Source of the DNA: Ruminococcus sp.
GTDB taxonomy: Bacteria; Bacillota; Clostridia; Oscillospirales; Ruminococcaceae
Direction of reading: 5' to 3'
DNA: 64,000 nucleotides
NCBI RefSeq assembly: GCF_016287535.1
Contig: NZ_JAEFAJ010000014.1
Span: forward strand, 1 to 64,000
Below are positions 1 through 8,985 of the stretch, piece after piece. Made by a program: the position numbers and the translations under genes. The notes beneath the pieces were generated by a model. It saw nothing but the letters and a program-made list of their open reading frames with translations, was not told where the DNA came from and did not search any database. Numbering within the stretch: position 1 is the stretch's first letter; each line of letters starts with the position of its first letter.

Positions 1-56
1 TTTCAGGCAGATCTCGGATCTGTCTTTTCGTCATGCATTTTTTGCGAATGTAACAG

Positions 57-100
57 CAGGAGTATGTCTGGTCATATTCCAAACATACTCCTGTTCTTTT
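57..100 (+). terminator. Rho-independent terminator of an upstream gene outside the window
   Basis: CAGGAGTATGT ... ACATACTCCTG stem followed by TTCTTTT. Confidence 0.7.
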
Positions 101-581
101 ACGTATTTGATTAGCTTAATGACATTACGCGTATGCGGAGCTTTCTTACGCAATTTGGAGTTTTACAATATAACGAACAAAAATCAAGATTTTTAACTTT
201 ATTTAATTCTGTTCATAGAATGTTAATGAATTATCTCTGATAATATGTTATAATAACTCGTATATTGATGAATATTCAGACATTAACATATGTATTCAAA
301 CGACTTTACGAAATTACATCTTTATGATAAATTTCTGCGTGAAGGAAAGCTTATATATGTTAAAAAGAATAATTTAATTACAAAGGAAGGGTGACGGCTA
401 TTATAATAAACGCATTTTGCTTTCAAAGCCAAGGATAATTGTTCCTTTTTAACTTCATATTTTATTACAGGCGTTTCACAAAGGACAGTTTTTCTTTGTA
501 ATGCGCTTTATTTTGATTTCAAGTTATAATAATGCGCAAAGCATATGCGAAATGTTTTTACAACTTAACGGGCTATAGTGA

Positions 582-3500
582 TTGTTTTTTATAGAAAGGG
601 GTATTTCACTTATGAAAATAGTATTTAAAAGGTCTTTGGGAATTATTTTATCTGCACTTATCTTCTACAGCATTAATTCTGATAGTTTGGCTGAACTGTC
701 TTTATTCTCCGAACCATTAACTTCATATGCAAAAAAGGATGAAAAAGTCGATGAAAAAGAAGATGAAACGGAAATAAGGATCGACAAATCATATTTAAAG
801 GTCGGCGAACAGCTTAGTATCAGTAATTCTGAAAAATATTCATTGGTATTCTACGTGGATAATGTGAAAGTTGACAGTTCACCGTTCATTTTAGCTCCTG
901 AATATTATGAAAAATGGATCAGAGTTGAGGCTTATGATACTGACAGCGGTAAGCTCGTCTCAACTGACAGCGCATTTTTCAGCAACCTGCCTGTAATATA
1001 CATTAATACTGATGATAAAAAGGAGATCATATCAAAGACAGATTACAAATCCGGTGACATGATTATCCAGAATAATACAGATTCCTCTCAAATTTATTCC
1101 GGAAGCATAAAGATCAGAGGAAGAGGCAACTCGGCGTGGCTCTGGCCAAAGAAACCGTATCGTATCAAGCTTGACAAAAAAACTGATCTGTTTGGCATGG
1201 GAAGCAATAAGAACTGGGTCCTTATTGCAAATTACCTTGATGAAAGCCTGATAAGAAATACAACTGCTTTCCAGATCTCTGAAGAACTCGGATTGACAAC
1301 TATGCAGAGTGTCTGGACTGATGTTGTGCTGAATGGTGAATATGCTGGCAATTACCAGCTTTGCGAGCAGATCCGTATAGACGAAGACAGAGTAAACATA
1401 TTTGATTGGGAAGCTGAGGCTAAAGAAATCGCTTCTGCTGTATATAAAAAGGAAAAGAAAGCAGGTAATAATCTTGATAAAGATGCACTTGAAGATCAGT
1501 TGACCACCGATCTTTCATGGGTAACTACAGGCGTTTTTTCCTTTAACGATATGCTCTACAATATTAATGCTTATTATGATGTTGAAGATGATATTTCCGG
1601 CGGATATTTATTTGAGCTTTCAAACGAATTTGATGAAATATCCAGGTTTCAGACTGATGCAGAACTGAAAGTAATGATTAAATCTCCGGAATATCTGAAA
1701 ACTGATCCTGATATGATGGACTATGTTCAGAAATACTGGCAGGATTTTGAAAATGCCTATATGTCTGAAGACGGATATGTTGATACTGATGAGGGCAATA
1801 AGCATTACACAGAGTTTGCAGATATTGATTCGATGGTTTCATACTGGCTTGTAATGGAAATAATGGGAAACAAAGATTCAATATATAAAAGCAGATATGC
1901 GTATAAAGACAAAAATGAACTGATCAAGTTTGGTCCTGTCTGGGATTTCGACTGGGGCTGCGGATCCTTGGCTGTAGGTCCGGAGGCAACTGGCTGGAAA
2001 ATTACGAGATATAATAATACTCAGAATTTCTATAAGGAGTTTTTAGACGACCCATTGTTCATAAGCAAAGCAACTGAAAAGTATTGGGAGATTCGTCCGT
2101 ATCTTGAAAAACTTATTGAGAATAACGGTATAATAGATTCGGAACATGAATATTTAAGCAAATCGGGTGATGCTGACAAAAACAGATGGGACAGACATAA
2201 GACCTGGCCTGATACAGCGAGAGGCTTTGAAGGTGATATCACAGCATTTAAAACATATCTGACTGACCGTATTGCCTGGCTGGACAAACAGTTTGCTACA
2301 GATAAAGCGTTGCTTAACAGTATCAGGACGCCGCACAGTTCCTTCCCGTATGTGAAATCCGACGACATAATAACAATTGAATCAGCAAATGCTTCTGAGG
2401 ATAATATTACTGGAAATGCGCCGGCTGATTATGTTATCGAGACAGGAAAAGACCTGCTTCTTGATGTGCAGATAAATGATGCTGCAACCAAATCGGTCAA
2501 TATCTATGTAAACGGTATTTTTTACGGTAACGAAACAATCAGCAACGGTAAAATAGGATTTGAAGTTGCAAATGATACACTGACTGCCAAAAAAGGAAAT
2601 AAGAATGTGATCTCATTTATCGGAAAAAATGCAGACGGGATCACAACATACAAAAACTTTATTACAGTTATTCAGAATGATCCGCAATTGGAAAGCTCAC
2701 CGTCCTTTAAAAGAATCAACCTTGTTCTTAGCGGAAAAATAGGCGTTAATTTTTATCTTGACCTCTCTTCACTGACAGAAGCGGAAAAAGAAGCGAGCTA
2801 TGTAGAATTTACAGTAAACGGAAAGACTGCAAAAGATACCTATGATGCAAACTTCGTGAGTAATTCAGGACAATATTACGGATTTACTTGTTATGTGACC
2901 TCTGCTGAAATGGCTGATACCATTACTGCGGTTTACCATTATGGTGTCGGTCAGACTTTGACAAAAACATATTCTGTGCTTGAATATATCAACAAAATCG
3001 AAGAAAACGCAGACAGCTACGACGCAAAAACACTTGATCTGATCCATTCAATTGCTGATTACGGTCATTATGCGCAGCCATGGCTTGCCGAAAATAACAA
3101 CTGGACTGTCGGCAAAGAACATATCGCTATGGAAAAGCATTATACCGATTCATATTCATATGAAAGCGTTAAGGAAAATGTGGAGCCGTTTAAGCGAATA
3201 CTTGATCTTGGCGGATCTGATATACAGCAGATAACATATTCACTTTCATTAGATGCAGCGACCGAGCTTAACATCTTTATTCAGCCCAAGAAAGAATATG
3301 ACGGTGAGGTTACTGTTACGATCAACAAAGATGGTGAACCTGCTTCATACAAGTCTGTAAAACAATCCGATAACCGTTATAAGATCACGATCCCGAATAT
3401 TTCAGCTCATAAACTTGGATATACTTATTCTGTTACAGCTGCAACTTCTGACGGCACTGCGACCTGCAGCGTATCAGCCCTCTCGTATATCTACGCAATA

Positions 3501-3596
3501 CTTAACTCTGATAGCTATGATGATACCGCAAAAAATGCAGTTTCCTCATTCTACAATTATTATGATGCTACAATGAAGTATCTTGATCAAAACTAA
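582..3596 (+). CDS. Secreted CotH-family (CotH kinase-like) protein with a C-terminal domain shared with the 19858-21606 protein
   Basis: GSIKIRGRGNSAWLWPKKPYRIKLDKKTDLFGMGSNKNWVLIANYLDESLIRN and FGPVWDFDWGCGS are typical CotH motifs. Hydrophobic N-terminus; true start may be the Met at ~612. Confidence 0.9.
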   Translation: MFFIERGISLMKIVFKRSLGIILSALIFYSINSDSLAELSLFSEPLTSYAKKDEKVDEKEDETEIRIDKSYLKVGEQLSISNSEKYSLVFYVDNVKVDSSPFILAPEYYEKWIRVEAYDTDSGKLVSTDSAFFSNLPVIYINTDDKKEIISKTDYKSGDMIIQNNTDSSQIYSGSIKIRGRGNSAWLWPKKPYRIKLDKKTDLFGMGSNKNWVLIANYLDESLIRNTTAFQISEELGLTTMQSVWTDVVLNGEYAGNYQLCEQIRIDEDRVNIFDWEAEAKEIASAVYKKEKKAGNNLDKDALEDQLTTDLSWVTTGVFSFNDMLYNINAYYDVEDDISGGYLFELSNEFDEISRFQTDAELKVMIKSPEYLKTDPDMMDYVQKYWQDFENAYMSEDGYVDTDEGNKHYTEFADIDSMVSYWLVMEIMGNKDSIYKSRYAYKDKNELIKFGPVWDFDWGCGSLAVGPEATGWKITRYNNTQNFYKEFLDDPLFISKATEKYWEIRPYLEKLIENNGIIDSEHEYLSKSGDADKNRWDRHKTWPDTARGFEGDITAFKTYLTDRIAWLDKQFATDKALLNSIRTPHSSFPYVKSDDIITIESANASEDNITGNAPADYVIETGKDLLLDVQINDAATKSVNIYVNGIFYGNETISNGKIGFEVANDTLTAKKGNKNVISFIGKNADGITTYKNFITVIQNDPQLESSPSFKRINLVLSGKIGVNFYLDLSSLTEAEKEASYVEFTVNGKTAKDTYDANFVSNSGQYYGFTCYVTSAEMADTITAVYHYGVGQTLTKTYSVLEYINKIEENADSYDAKTLDLIHSIADYGHYAQPWLAENNNWTVGKEHIAMEKHYTDSYSYESVKENVEPFKRILDLGGSDIQQITYSLSLDAATELNIFIQPKKEYDGEVTVTINKDGEPASYKSVKQSDNRYKITIPNISAHKLGYTYSVTAATSDGTATCSVSALSYIYAILNSDSYDDTAKNAVSSFYNYYDATMKYLDQN

Positions 3597-3618
3597 TGAA
3601 CCAGAAGGAGATAAATGT

Positions 3619-3723
3619 ATGAGACAATATATAACCCCAGTTATTGAGATTACAGAATTTAAAACAGAAGATGTAATCACTGTAAGTGTCAAAGATGTCA
3701 ATACACCTGAAGTTGACGGATAA
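3619..3723 (+). CDS. Small 34-aa peptide MRQYITPVIEITEFKTEDVITVSVKDVNTPEVDG, not in the ORF track
   Basis: AGAAGGAG RBS 8 nt before the ATG, 22 nt downstream of the cotH-like stop, and followed by a strong terminator. Confidence 0.7.
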   Translation: MRQYITPVIEITEFKTEDVITVSVKDVNTPEVDG

Positions 3724-3838
3724 TCTATGCGCTGACTTATTGTAAGTCATTTGCGATCGGCAGCTGCAGTTCTGGTCAATTCAGCTTTTTACAAATAAAA
3801 CGCTGCGTTTCACATTGCTAAGGAGTAGTATTATAAGC

Positions 3839-3877
3839 TCACCCCTGATGGTTTCTGATCATCAGGGGTGATTTTTA
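3839..3877 (+). terminator. Rho-independent terminator
   Basis: TCACCCCTGATG-loop-CATCAGGGGTGA followed by TTTTTATT. Confidence 0.9.
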
Positions 3878-4124
3878 TTATACTATGATTCGCAGCGATC
3901 GCCTTGGAGTTATTTCATTGAGCATGGGCAGGGGATAATCGTCAAAGTTTCAGAAATTATCCTGTGACTATTTTTATGAATTAAAAATTTTTTTAAAAAG
4001 ATGTCTGAATATTATTTCCTGATCCGTTTGTTATATATGAAAGGCCGATAAGATAAGATCGGTCGGAAGCTCAGGCGCCGGGCTCAATACACTACAAAAT
4101 ATTATAATTATGGAGGCATTAATT

Positions 4125-4727
4125 ATGACAAACATTAAAAGAAGAATCTCAGCTTTTGTGGCAGCATTCGCTATGATGGGAGCAGTTATCGTTCCGGCTA
4201 CTGCCAGGTATGTAACAAACGAAACAGTTATAGCAGCAGCGGCAGCGTCTAAAGTAGTTACAGGCGAAGTATATCATTGTGACGAATCTCCTCTTAAACG
4301 TGATGTAATGGCAAATACTAAGTTCAAGGCTGAACCGCATGAAAGTTCAAAAACCATTGCATCTGTCAAGAAAGCTACAACAGGAAAGAAAGTATACCTT
4401 ACAAAGTGCTGTATAAATAATGAAGGTATATGGTATTATTCAAAGTATGACAAGGGTTGGGTAAAAAGAGACAGCATAATTCCCGGACCAACGGGAGCCG
4501 AAGAAATCATTTTTAATTCTCCTGTTAGGGCTGATGCAAAGGCAAATACCAAGTTCAAGGCTGTCCCGTCTGGAAGTTCAAAAACCGTTGCATCTGTCAA
4601 GAAAGCTACTACAGGAAAAAAACTTTGTCTTACAGAGTGCGTTTTAACAGATGAAGGTGCATGGTATTATTCAAAGTATGATAATGGCTGGGTAAAAAGA
4701 GACCAATTAATTATATATCAGGATTGA
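4125..4727 (+). CDS. Secreted protein with two SH3-like repeats
   Basis: RBS TGGAGG, signal peptide, two copies of ANTKFKAxPxxSSKTxASVKKATTGKKxxLT...WYYSKYDxGWVKRD. The ORF track start at 4110 includes the RBS, so the start is moved to 4125. Confidence 0.8.
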   Translation: MTNIKRRISAFVAAFAMMGAVIVPATARYVTNETVIAAAAASKVVTGEVYHCDESPLKRDVMANTKFKAEPHESSKTIASVKKATTGKKVYLTKCCINNEGIWYYSKYDKGWVKRDSIIPGPTGAEEIIFNSPVRADAKANTKFKAVPSGSSKTVASVKKATTGKKLCLTECVLTDEGAWYYSKYDNGWVKRDQLIIYQD

Positions 4728-4874
4728 AGATCATACATGAAAATATCAGCTTTTGTCTGAAATAGCGATATAACATTGCTTTTGCGATGTTATATAGAAA
4801 ACAAACTTAAACCAATAAAAAAATAGTTCGAGTATAAACTTAAAATACTATCAAAAATTATGGAGGCATTAATT

Positions 4875-5255
4875 ATGACAAACATTAAAAGAAGAATCTC
4901 AGCTTTTGTGGCAGCATTTGCTATGATGGGAGCAGTTATCGTTCCGGCGACTGCAAAGTACATGATAAACGAATCAGCAACTGAAGTTTCAGCGGAATAT
5001 ATACCGTTTGGAAACTATAGTATTAATTACAGAGCTGATGTAAAGGCTAATACAAAGTTCAGGGAAAGCCCGTCAAAAAACTCAAAGGTAGTTGCCTCGG
5101 TCAAGAAGCGTACTTACGGAAAAAAAGTACATTTTGAAAGAGTTGTTTACTATAATTTCTATAAAGATTCCGAGTACAGCTATTTGAATGGCACATGGTA
5201 CTATTCAAAGTATGACAAGGGCTGGGTAAACTCAAACGATATAATAACGAGCTGA
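4875..5255 (+). CDS. Secreted single SH3-like repeat protein, paralog of the preceding gene
   Basis: Near-identical RBS and signal peptide to 4125-4727; one ANTKFRESPSKNSKVVASVKKRTYGKKVHF...WYYSKYDKGWV repeat. Confidence 0.8.
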   Translation: MTNIKRRISAFVAAFAMMGAVIVPATAKYMINESATEVSAEYIPFGNYSINYRADVKANTKFRESPSKNSKVVASVKKRTYGKKVHFERVVYYNFYKDSEYSYLNGTWYYSKYDKGWVNSNDIITS

Positions 5256-5343
5256 TTATCTGCCGTATGTCTTTGGCAGTGCAGTAATTGACAGACAGAT
5301 GCTGATTTTATACAGGACATAGAACTGGCATTGAACAAAAAAA

Positions 5344-5377
5344 GATGTAAGAGACAAAACTCTTACATCTTTTTTTG
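5344..5377 (+). terminator. Rho-independent terminator
   Basis: GATGTAAGAG-ACAAAA-CTCTTACATC followed by TTTTTTT. Confidence 0.9.
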
Positions 5378-5455
5378 TATATAATCCGCAGCTGACAGCG
5401 GATTTTAACGGCGTTTTTTTAAAGTGATTCTTTCATTTGCTGCTCCCGGTCAGGC

Positions 5456-6574
5456 TTATGTCTTTGATTCACCACGAGTTTTGATCAGGTCTATAAGTTT
5501 GAGTTCTGAGAGGATCTCACCCTCGATCGGATATGTATCTTTAAGCTTCATAGCTGCCTGATACTCTTTTTCGGCAGACTGCGGATCCTGCTTGTACAGC
5601 AGATGGTATGCATACATCTGTCTCCTTTTGGATATAAATGTTTTTCCAGCATTTGCTATGAAATTGGCAAGCTCTTTATCATATACGGCATCTATTTCAT
5701 CAGCAGGAGCGTTGTTCATTATCTTGCAGAACATCAGCTCGGAACGGCTCTCAAGCTGATAATAGGGGATCGTATCATCTTTTGAACCTTCATCAAAGAG
5801 CTTTTCGGCTTCTTCAAAATCAAGACTGTCGATGAGAGCTGCGCCTTTGATGAGTTTTTCAGCAGCCTTATAGAATCCTTCACTTTCCAGTTCGTTAAGT
5901 TCTGACGGTACCTGAGAAGGAGTCAGACCATTGAACAGAAGTCCGTTAACTTTGAGCATTTTATATATTGCCGTTCTTTCGGATGGATTAAGCAACATCA
6001 TCAATATGTTATAGCCGTCATTAGGCACTTGTATTTTAAGAGGAAGCAGATTCGTTAAACTGAATAAACCTGATATGAATCCCAATATCAGAAAAAATAC
6101 CTTCAGTATCATGCTTTCAGCCGAAAATGCGATCGGAAACGCTATAAGAGCGGTGAACAGATTGAAAAGACCGCCGCCTGCATGATAAAGCAGAAAAGGT
6201 GCCTTCTGAGGGTCATCACTTTCGGGAGGCATAAGGATACACTGTCCTCCGGTACCTTTTATAGAGAGCTTTTTAAATTCATATTTATTGTTGCGTTTTA
6301 TAAGTGTCATAGAACCGACTCTGAGTAAAAGGTACTTATATCCGGTCAGCAGACCGAAAACAAGATGGCCGCCTTCGTGTATGATAATTGCCAGAAGACA
6401 GGCAGCGAACAACGAAATCAGTATGGTCAGCAATAAAGCGACTTTTTCACCGGTGCTTCTGCCTGCTGAGATCAGCTCAAGCTTTGACAATAGTTTACCT
6501 GAAAAAATTCCGCCCAAAAGGCAGCCGATCATAAATGAACCTATCGCAAGTATTTTCTTACCATTTTTTTTCAT
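5456..6574 (-). CDS. M50-family (site-2 protease-like) membrane metallopeptidase with a soluble C-terminal region
   Basis: HEGGH motif in IIIHEGGHLVFGLLTGYKYLLLRVGSM, several TM segments, charged helical C-terminus. Confidence 0.75.
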   Translation of the reverse strand: MKKNGKKILAIGSFMIGCLLGGIFSGKLLSKLELISAGRSTGEKVALLLTILISLFAACLLAIIIHEGGHLVFGLLTGYKYLLLRVGSMTLIKRNNKYEFKKLSIKGTGGQCILMPPESDDPQKAPFLLYHAGGGLFNLFTALIAFPIAFSAESMILKVFFLILGFISGLFSLTNLLPLKIQVPNDGYNILMMLLNPSERTAIYKMLKVNGLLFNGLTPSQVPSELNELESEGFYKAAEKLIKGAALIDSLDFEEAEKLFDEGSKDDTIPYYQLESRSELMFCKIMNNAPADEIDAVYDKELANFIANAGKTFISKRRQMYAYHLLYKQDPQSAEKEYQAAMKLKDTYPIEGEILSELKLIDLIKTRGESKT

Positions 6575-6712
6575 GATATATCTCCAATTACATTAGTTTA
6601 AAAATAGTCCTGATTCAATAGTGCAACATCGAAAAAAGCCTGACGTTACTATATTAAAACCAGTTTTTCAGTATTCATAGACGGTTTCATATCCTGAACC
6701 GTTTATGATCGC

Positions 6713-7054
6713 TCAGTCCGGTTCGTTTGTCAGTTCATAGATCATAGTGTGATCTTTGGTCTCTTCTGTGAGAACTCCATTTTCAATAGTTACAGGTGTT
6801 CCTTCGTCACTGTGATCTTCTTTCAGATGATATTTCATTTCTTCAGGATCAAAGAAGTATCTGTACTCTTTTTCAGCTCCGCCGGAGTGAGCTTTCAGGA
6901 AAAACTGCCCGTCTTCAGTGATTTCAATAAACATATACATACTTTTGTCCTTCCATCCGTTTGCATATGTTTCGGAGCAGTCTTTCCCACCGATTATGAA
7001 CTTTACCAGGCGATATCTGCCGGAATTTTGCTTGAAAAAATTATCGTTCTTCAT
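6713..7054 (-). CDS. Hypothetical small protein (113 aa)
   Basis: Complete ORF on the minus strand with coding-like composition (EITEDGQFFLKAHSGGAEKEYRYFFDPEEMKYHL). Confidence 0.6.
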   Translation of the reverse strand: MKNDNFFKQNSGRYRLVKFIIGGKDCSETYANGWKDKSMYMFIEITEDGQFFLKAHSGGAEKEYRYFFDPEEMKYHLKEDHSDEGTPVTIENGVLTEETKDHTMIYELTNEPD

Positions 7055-7382
7055 ATGTTTGCTCCTTTGTTTATCAGTGGATTGCTATATTTGCGTTGAA
7101 TTTCCGTATTTTTCTGTCTGCAACAGATTTTTCTTACGATGATTATACACCTAAATCTTAGATATGTCAATATACCGGGATGACGTGGTATTCGCAGATC
7201 CGAGCGCGAAGGGGTGGTGCTGTGAAAAGCTGTAAATAATCAGGAGAATACTTGAAAGTAACAAAGGCTTATGATATAATGGTTAAAAATAAATTATTTC
7301 TGAAAACACTTTGAGTTTTGACGTAAAAACGGTACTAATAAATGGAAGGTCAAATCACGCATCTGAGAGGAGGGAGCTCCCC

Positions 7383-7934
7383 ATGGATAACGGTGCAAGT
7401 AGCTACCGCCGTTTCCTTGCAGGTGATGATGAAGGACTGCTTGAGATAATCTGCGGATACCGCACGGGTCTGATACTGTATCTGAACAGCTTTGTTCAGA
7501 ACATTCATACAGCCGAAGAGCTGACAGAGGACACTTTTTCTGAGCTTGCGATAAAATGTCCTAAGTTCGGGGAGAAAAGCTCCTTCAAAACGTGGCTCTA
7601 TGCTATAGGCCGAAACATCACGGCTAAATATCTGCGCAGGCATCCAAGCTCCGTCATCGTTCCGCTGGAATCACAGGAATGTATTGCCGACGAGGAAAAT
7701 ATCGAGAGCAACTACATAAAAAGCGAACAGAAGCGCATGGTACACAAGGCTATGCACAGCCTAAGATCAGAATACCGTCAGGTATTGTATCTTTCCTTTT
7801 TTGAAGGATTCAGCAATGAGGAAGCCGCAATGATAATGAAAAAATCAAAGCGGCAGATAGAAACCTTGCTATATAACGCTAAAAAAGCGTTAAGATCTGA
7901 ACTGGAAAGGAGCGGCTTTGAGTATGAAGAATGA
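7383..7934 (+). CDS. ECF-type RNA polymerase sigma factor
   Basis: Region 2 (IHTAEELTEDTFSELAIKCPKFGEKSSFKTWLYAIGRNITAKYLRR) and region 4 (LRSEYRQVLYLSFFEGFSNEEAAMIMKKSKRQIETLLYNAKKALRSEL). AGGAGG upstream of ATG at 7383. Confidence 0.9.
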   Translation: MDNGASSYRRFLAGDDEGLLEIICGYRTGLILYLNSFVQNIHTAEELTEDTFSELAIKCPKFGEKSSFKTWLYAIGRNITAKYLRRHPSSVIVPLESQECIADEENIESNYIKSEQKRMVHKAMHSLRSEYRQVLYLSFFEGFSNEEAAMIMKKSKRQIETLLYNAKKALRSELERSGFEYEE

Positions 7935-8976
7935 TCAGGAAATGTATCAAAGTGTTCTTTCCAAACGAAATGAACATAGAAAAAAGAAAGAAAGACAGCT
8001 CCGGATAATAAAGCGTACTCTTCCTGCTTTAGCCTGTTTCTGCCTGTCTGCCGGCTTGTGGGCTGCTTTCAGGGAACGTCCTGAAAAGCTTCCGGCTATA
8101 TCTGACTCTCAGGGCATGACCGAAGCAACGACGACTGCAACAGCCGTAACGGCATCGACAGCTGTCAACGTGAGCACTTCTGCCGCAACTACAGTTTCTG
8201 CGTCGAAAACTACCATTACCGCTTCGGCCGGTACCGGCAGGACGACAAAGACCACAGCTGCCGTTACGGAAACAGCAGCAGGCACTCAGACACAACAGAC
8301 GACAGCTCAGCAGACAGAAACAAAGCCAACTTCAACGGCTGCGACAGTCACTTCGGCTGTGACCTCAACCGCTGCGACGACATCGGTGACCACATCATTC
8401 GGAGATATGTCGATAGATCCGACCCCGCCTGACAAGCGGATATACCCTTTGCAGTTTGACGATATGGAAGCTGCTGTCAATGCCGTCCTCCACCCTGATA
8501 TAGTGCTGGCATACGACGACGCAGAATCAGCCGCCGTTTATTCAGGTATGTTTGAGAGATTCAGGGACGAAGGCTTTATCTGCCGGGTGCAGGAAAATGA
8601 AAACATAGAAATTCTTGAGGGGAATGGTGTACTGCTCCATCCAAGCACTCAGAAAGAGGATACCGGCGTAAGCTATCTTGTAAAATACAAGGGCAACAAT
8701 TACCGTGTGAGATTTTTCTCCGCTGACCCAGATATCTCAGACGGCACAAATGGTATAGCGGACTATCTCAGGGAGCGCACCGGACGCGAGGAAACCATGA
8801 ATATGAGCATGAACGGTCAGTATATCAGTATATATACTGCCGACCACCGTCAGTGGTTCATGAGCGCATTTATCGACAGCAAACACTATTTCGATATCAG
8901 CACCCTTGCGACCGTGGAGGATTTCATATCCTTTTTGACCGAGTTTTCTTATGAAAAAATTGATCTTGAACAATGA
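7924..8976 (+). CDS. Putative single-TM anti-sigma factor/sensor with Ser/Thr-rich linker and extracellular domain
   Basis: Overlaps the sigma-factor 3' end; short basic cytoplasmic N-terminus, one TM, ~100-aa Ala/Thr-rich linker, then a ~170-aa domain also found in the next gene product. Confidence 0.75.
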   Translation: MKNDQEMYQSVLSKRNEHRKKKERQLRIIKRTLPALACFCLSAGLWAAFRERPEKLPAISDSQGMTEATTTATAVTASTAVNVSTSAATTVSASKTTITASAGTGRTTKTTAAVTETAAGTQTQQTTAQQTETKPTSTAATVTSAVTSTAATTSVTTSFGDMSIDPTPPDKRIYPLQFDDMEAAVNAVLHPDIVLAYDDAESAAVYSGMFERFRDEGFICRVQENENIEILEGNGVLLHPSTQKEDTGVSYLVKYKGNNYRVRFFSADPDISDGTNGIADYLRERTGREETMNMSMNGQYISIYTADHRQWFMSAFIDSKHYFDISTLATVEDFISFLTEFSYEKIDLEQ

Positions 8977-8985
8977 GGTGATATT

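Noticed and set aside
100-581. Riboswitch in the long leader upstream of the CotH gene
   Set aside because: No match by eye to c-di-GMP-I (GACGCAAAG), T-box or other conserved cores; AT-rich sequence without convincing structure.
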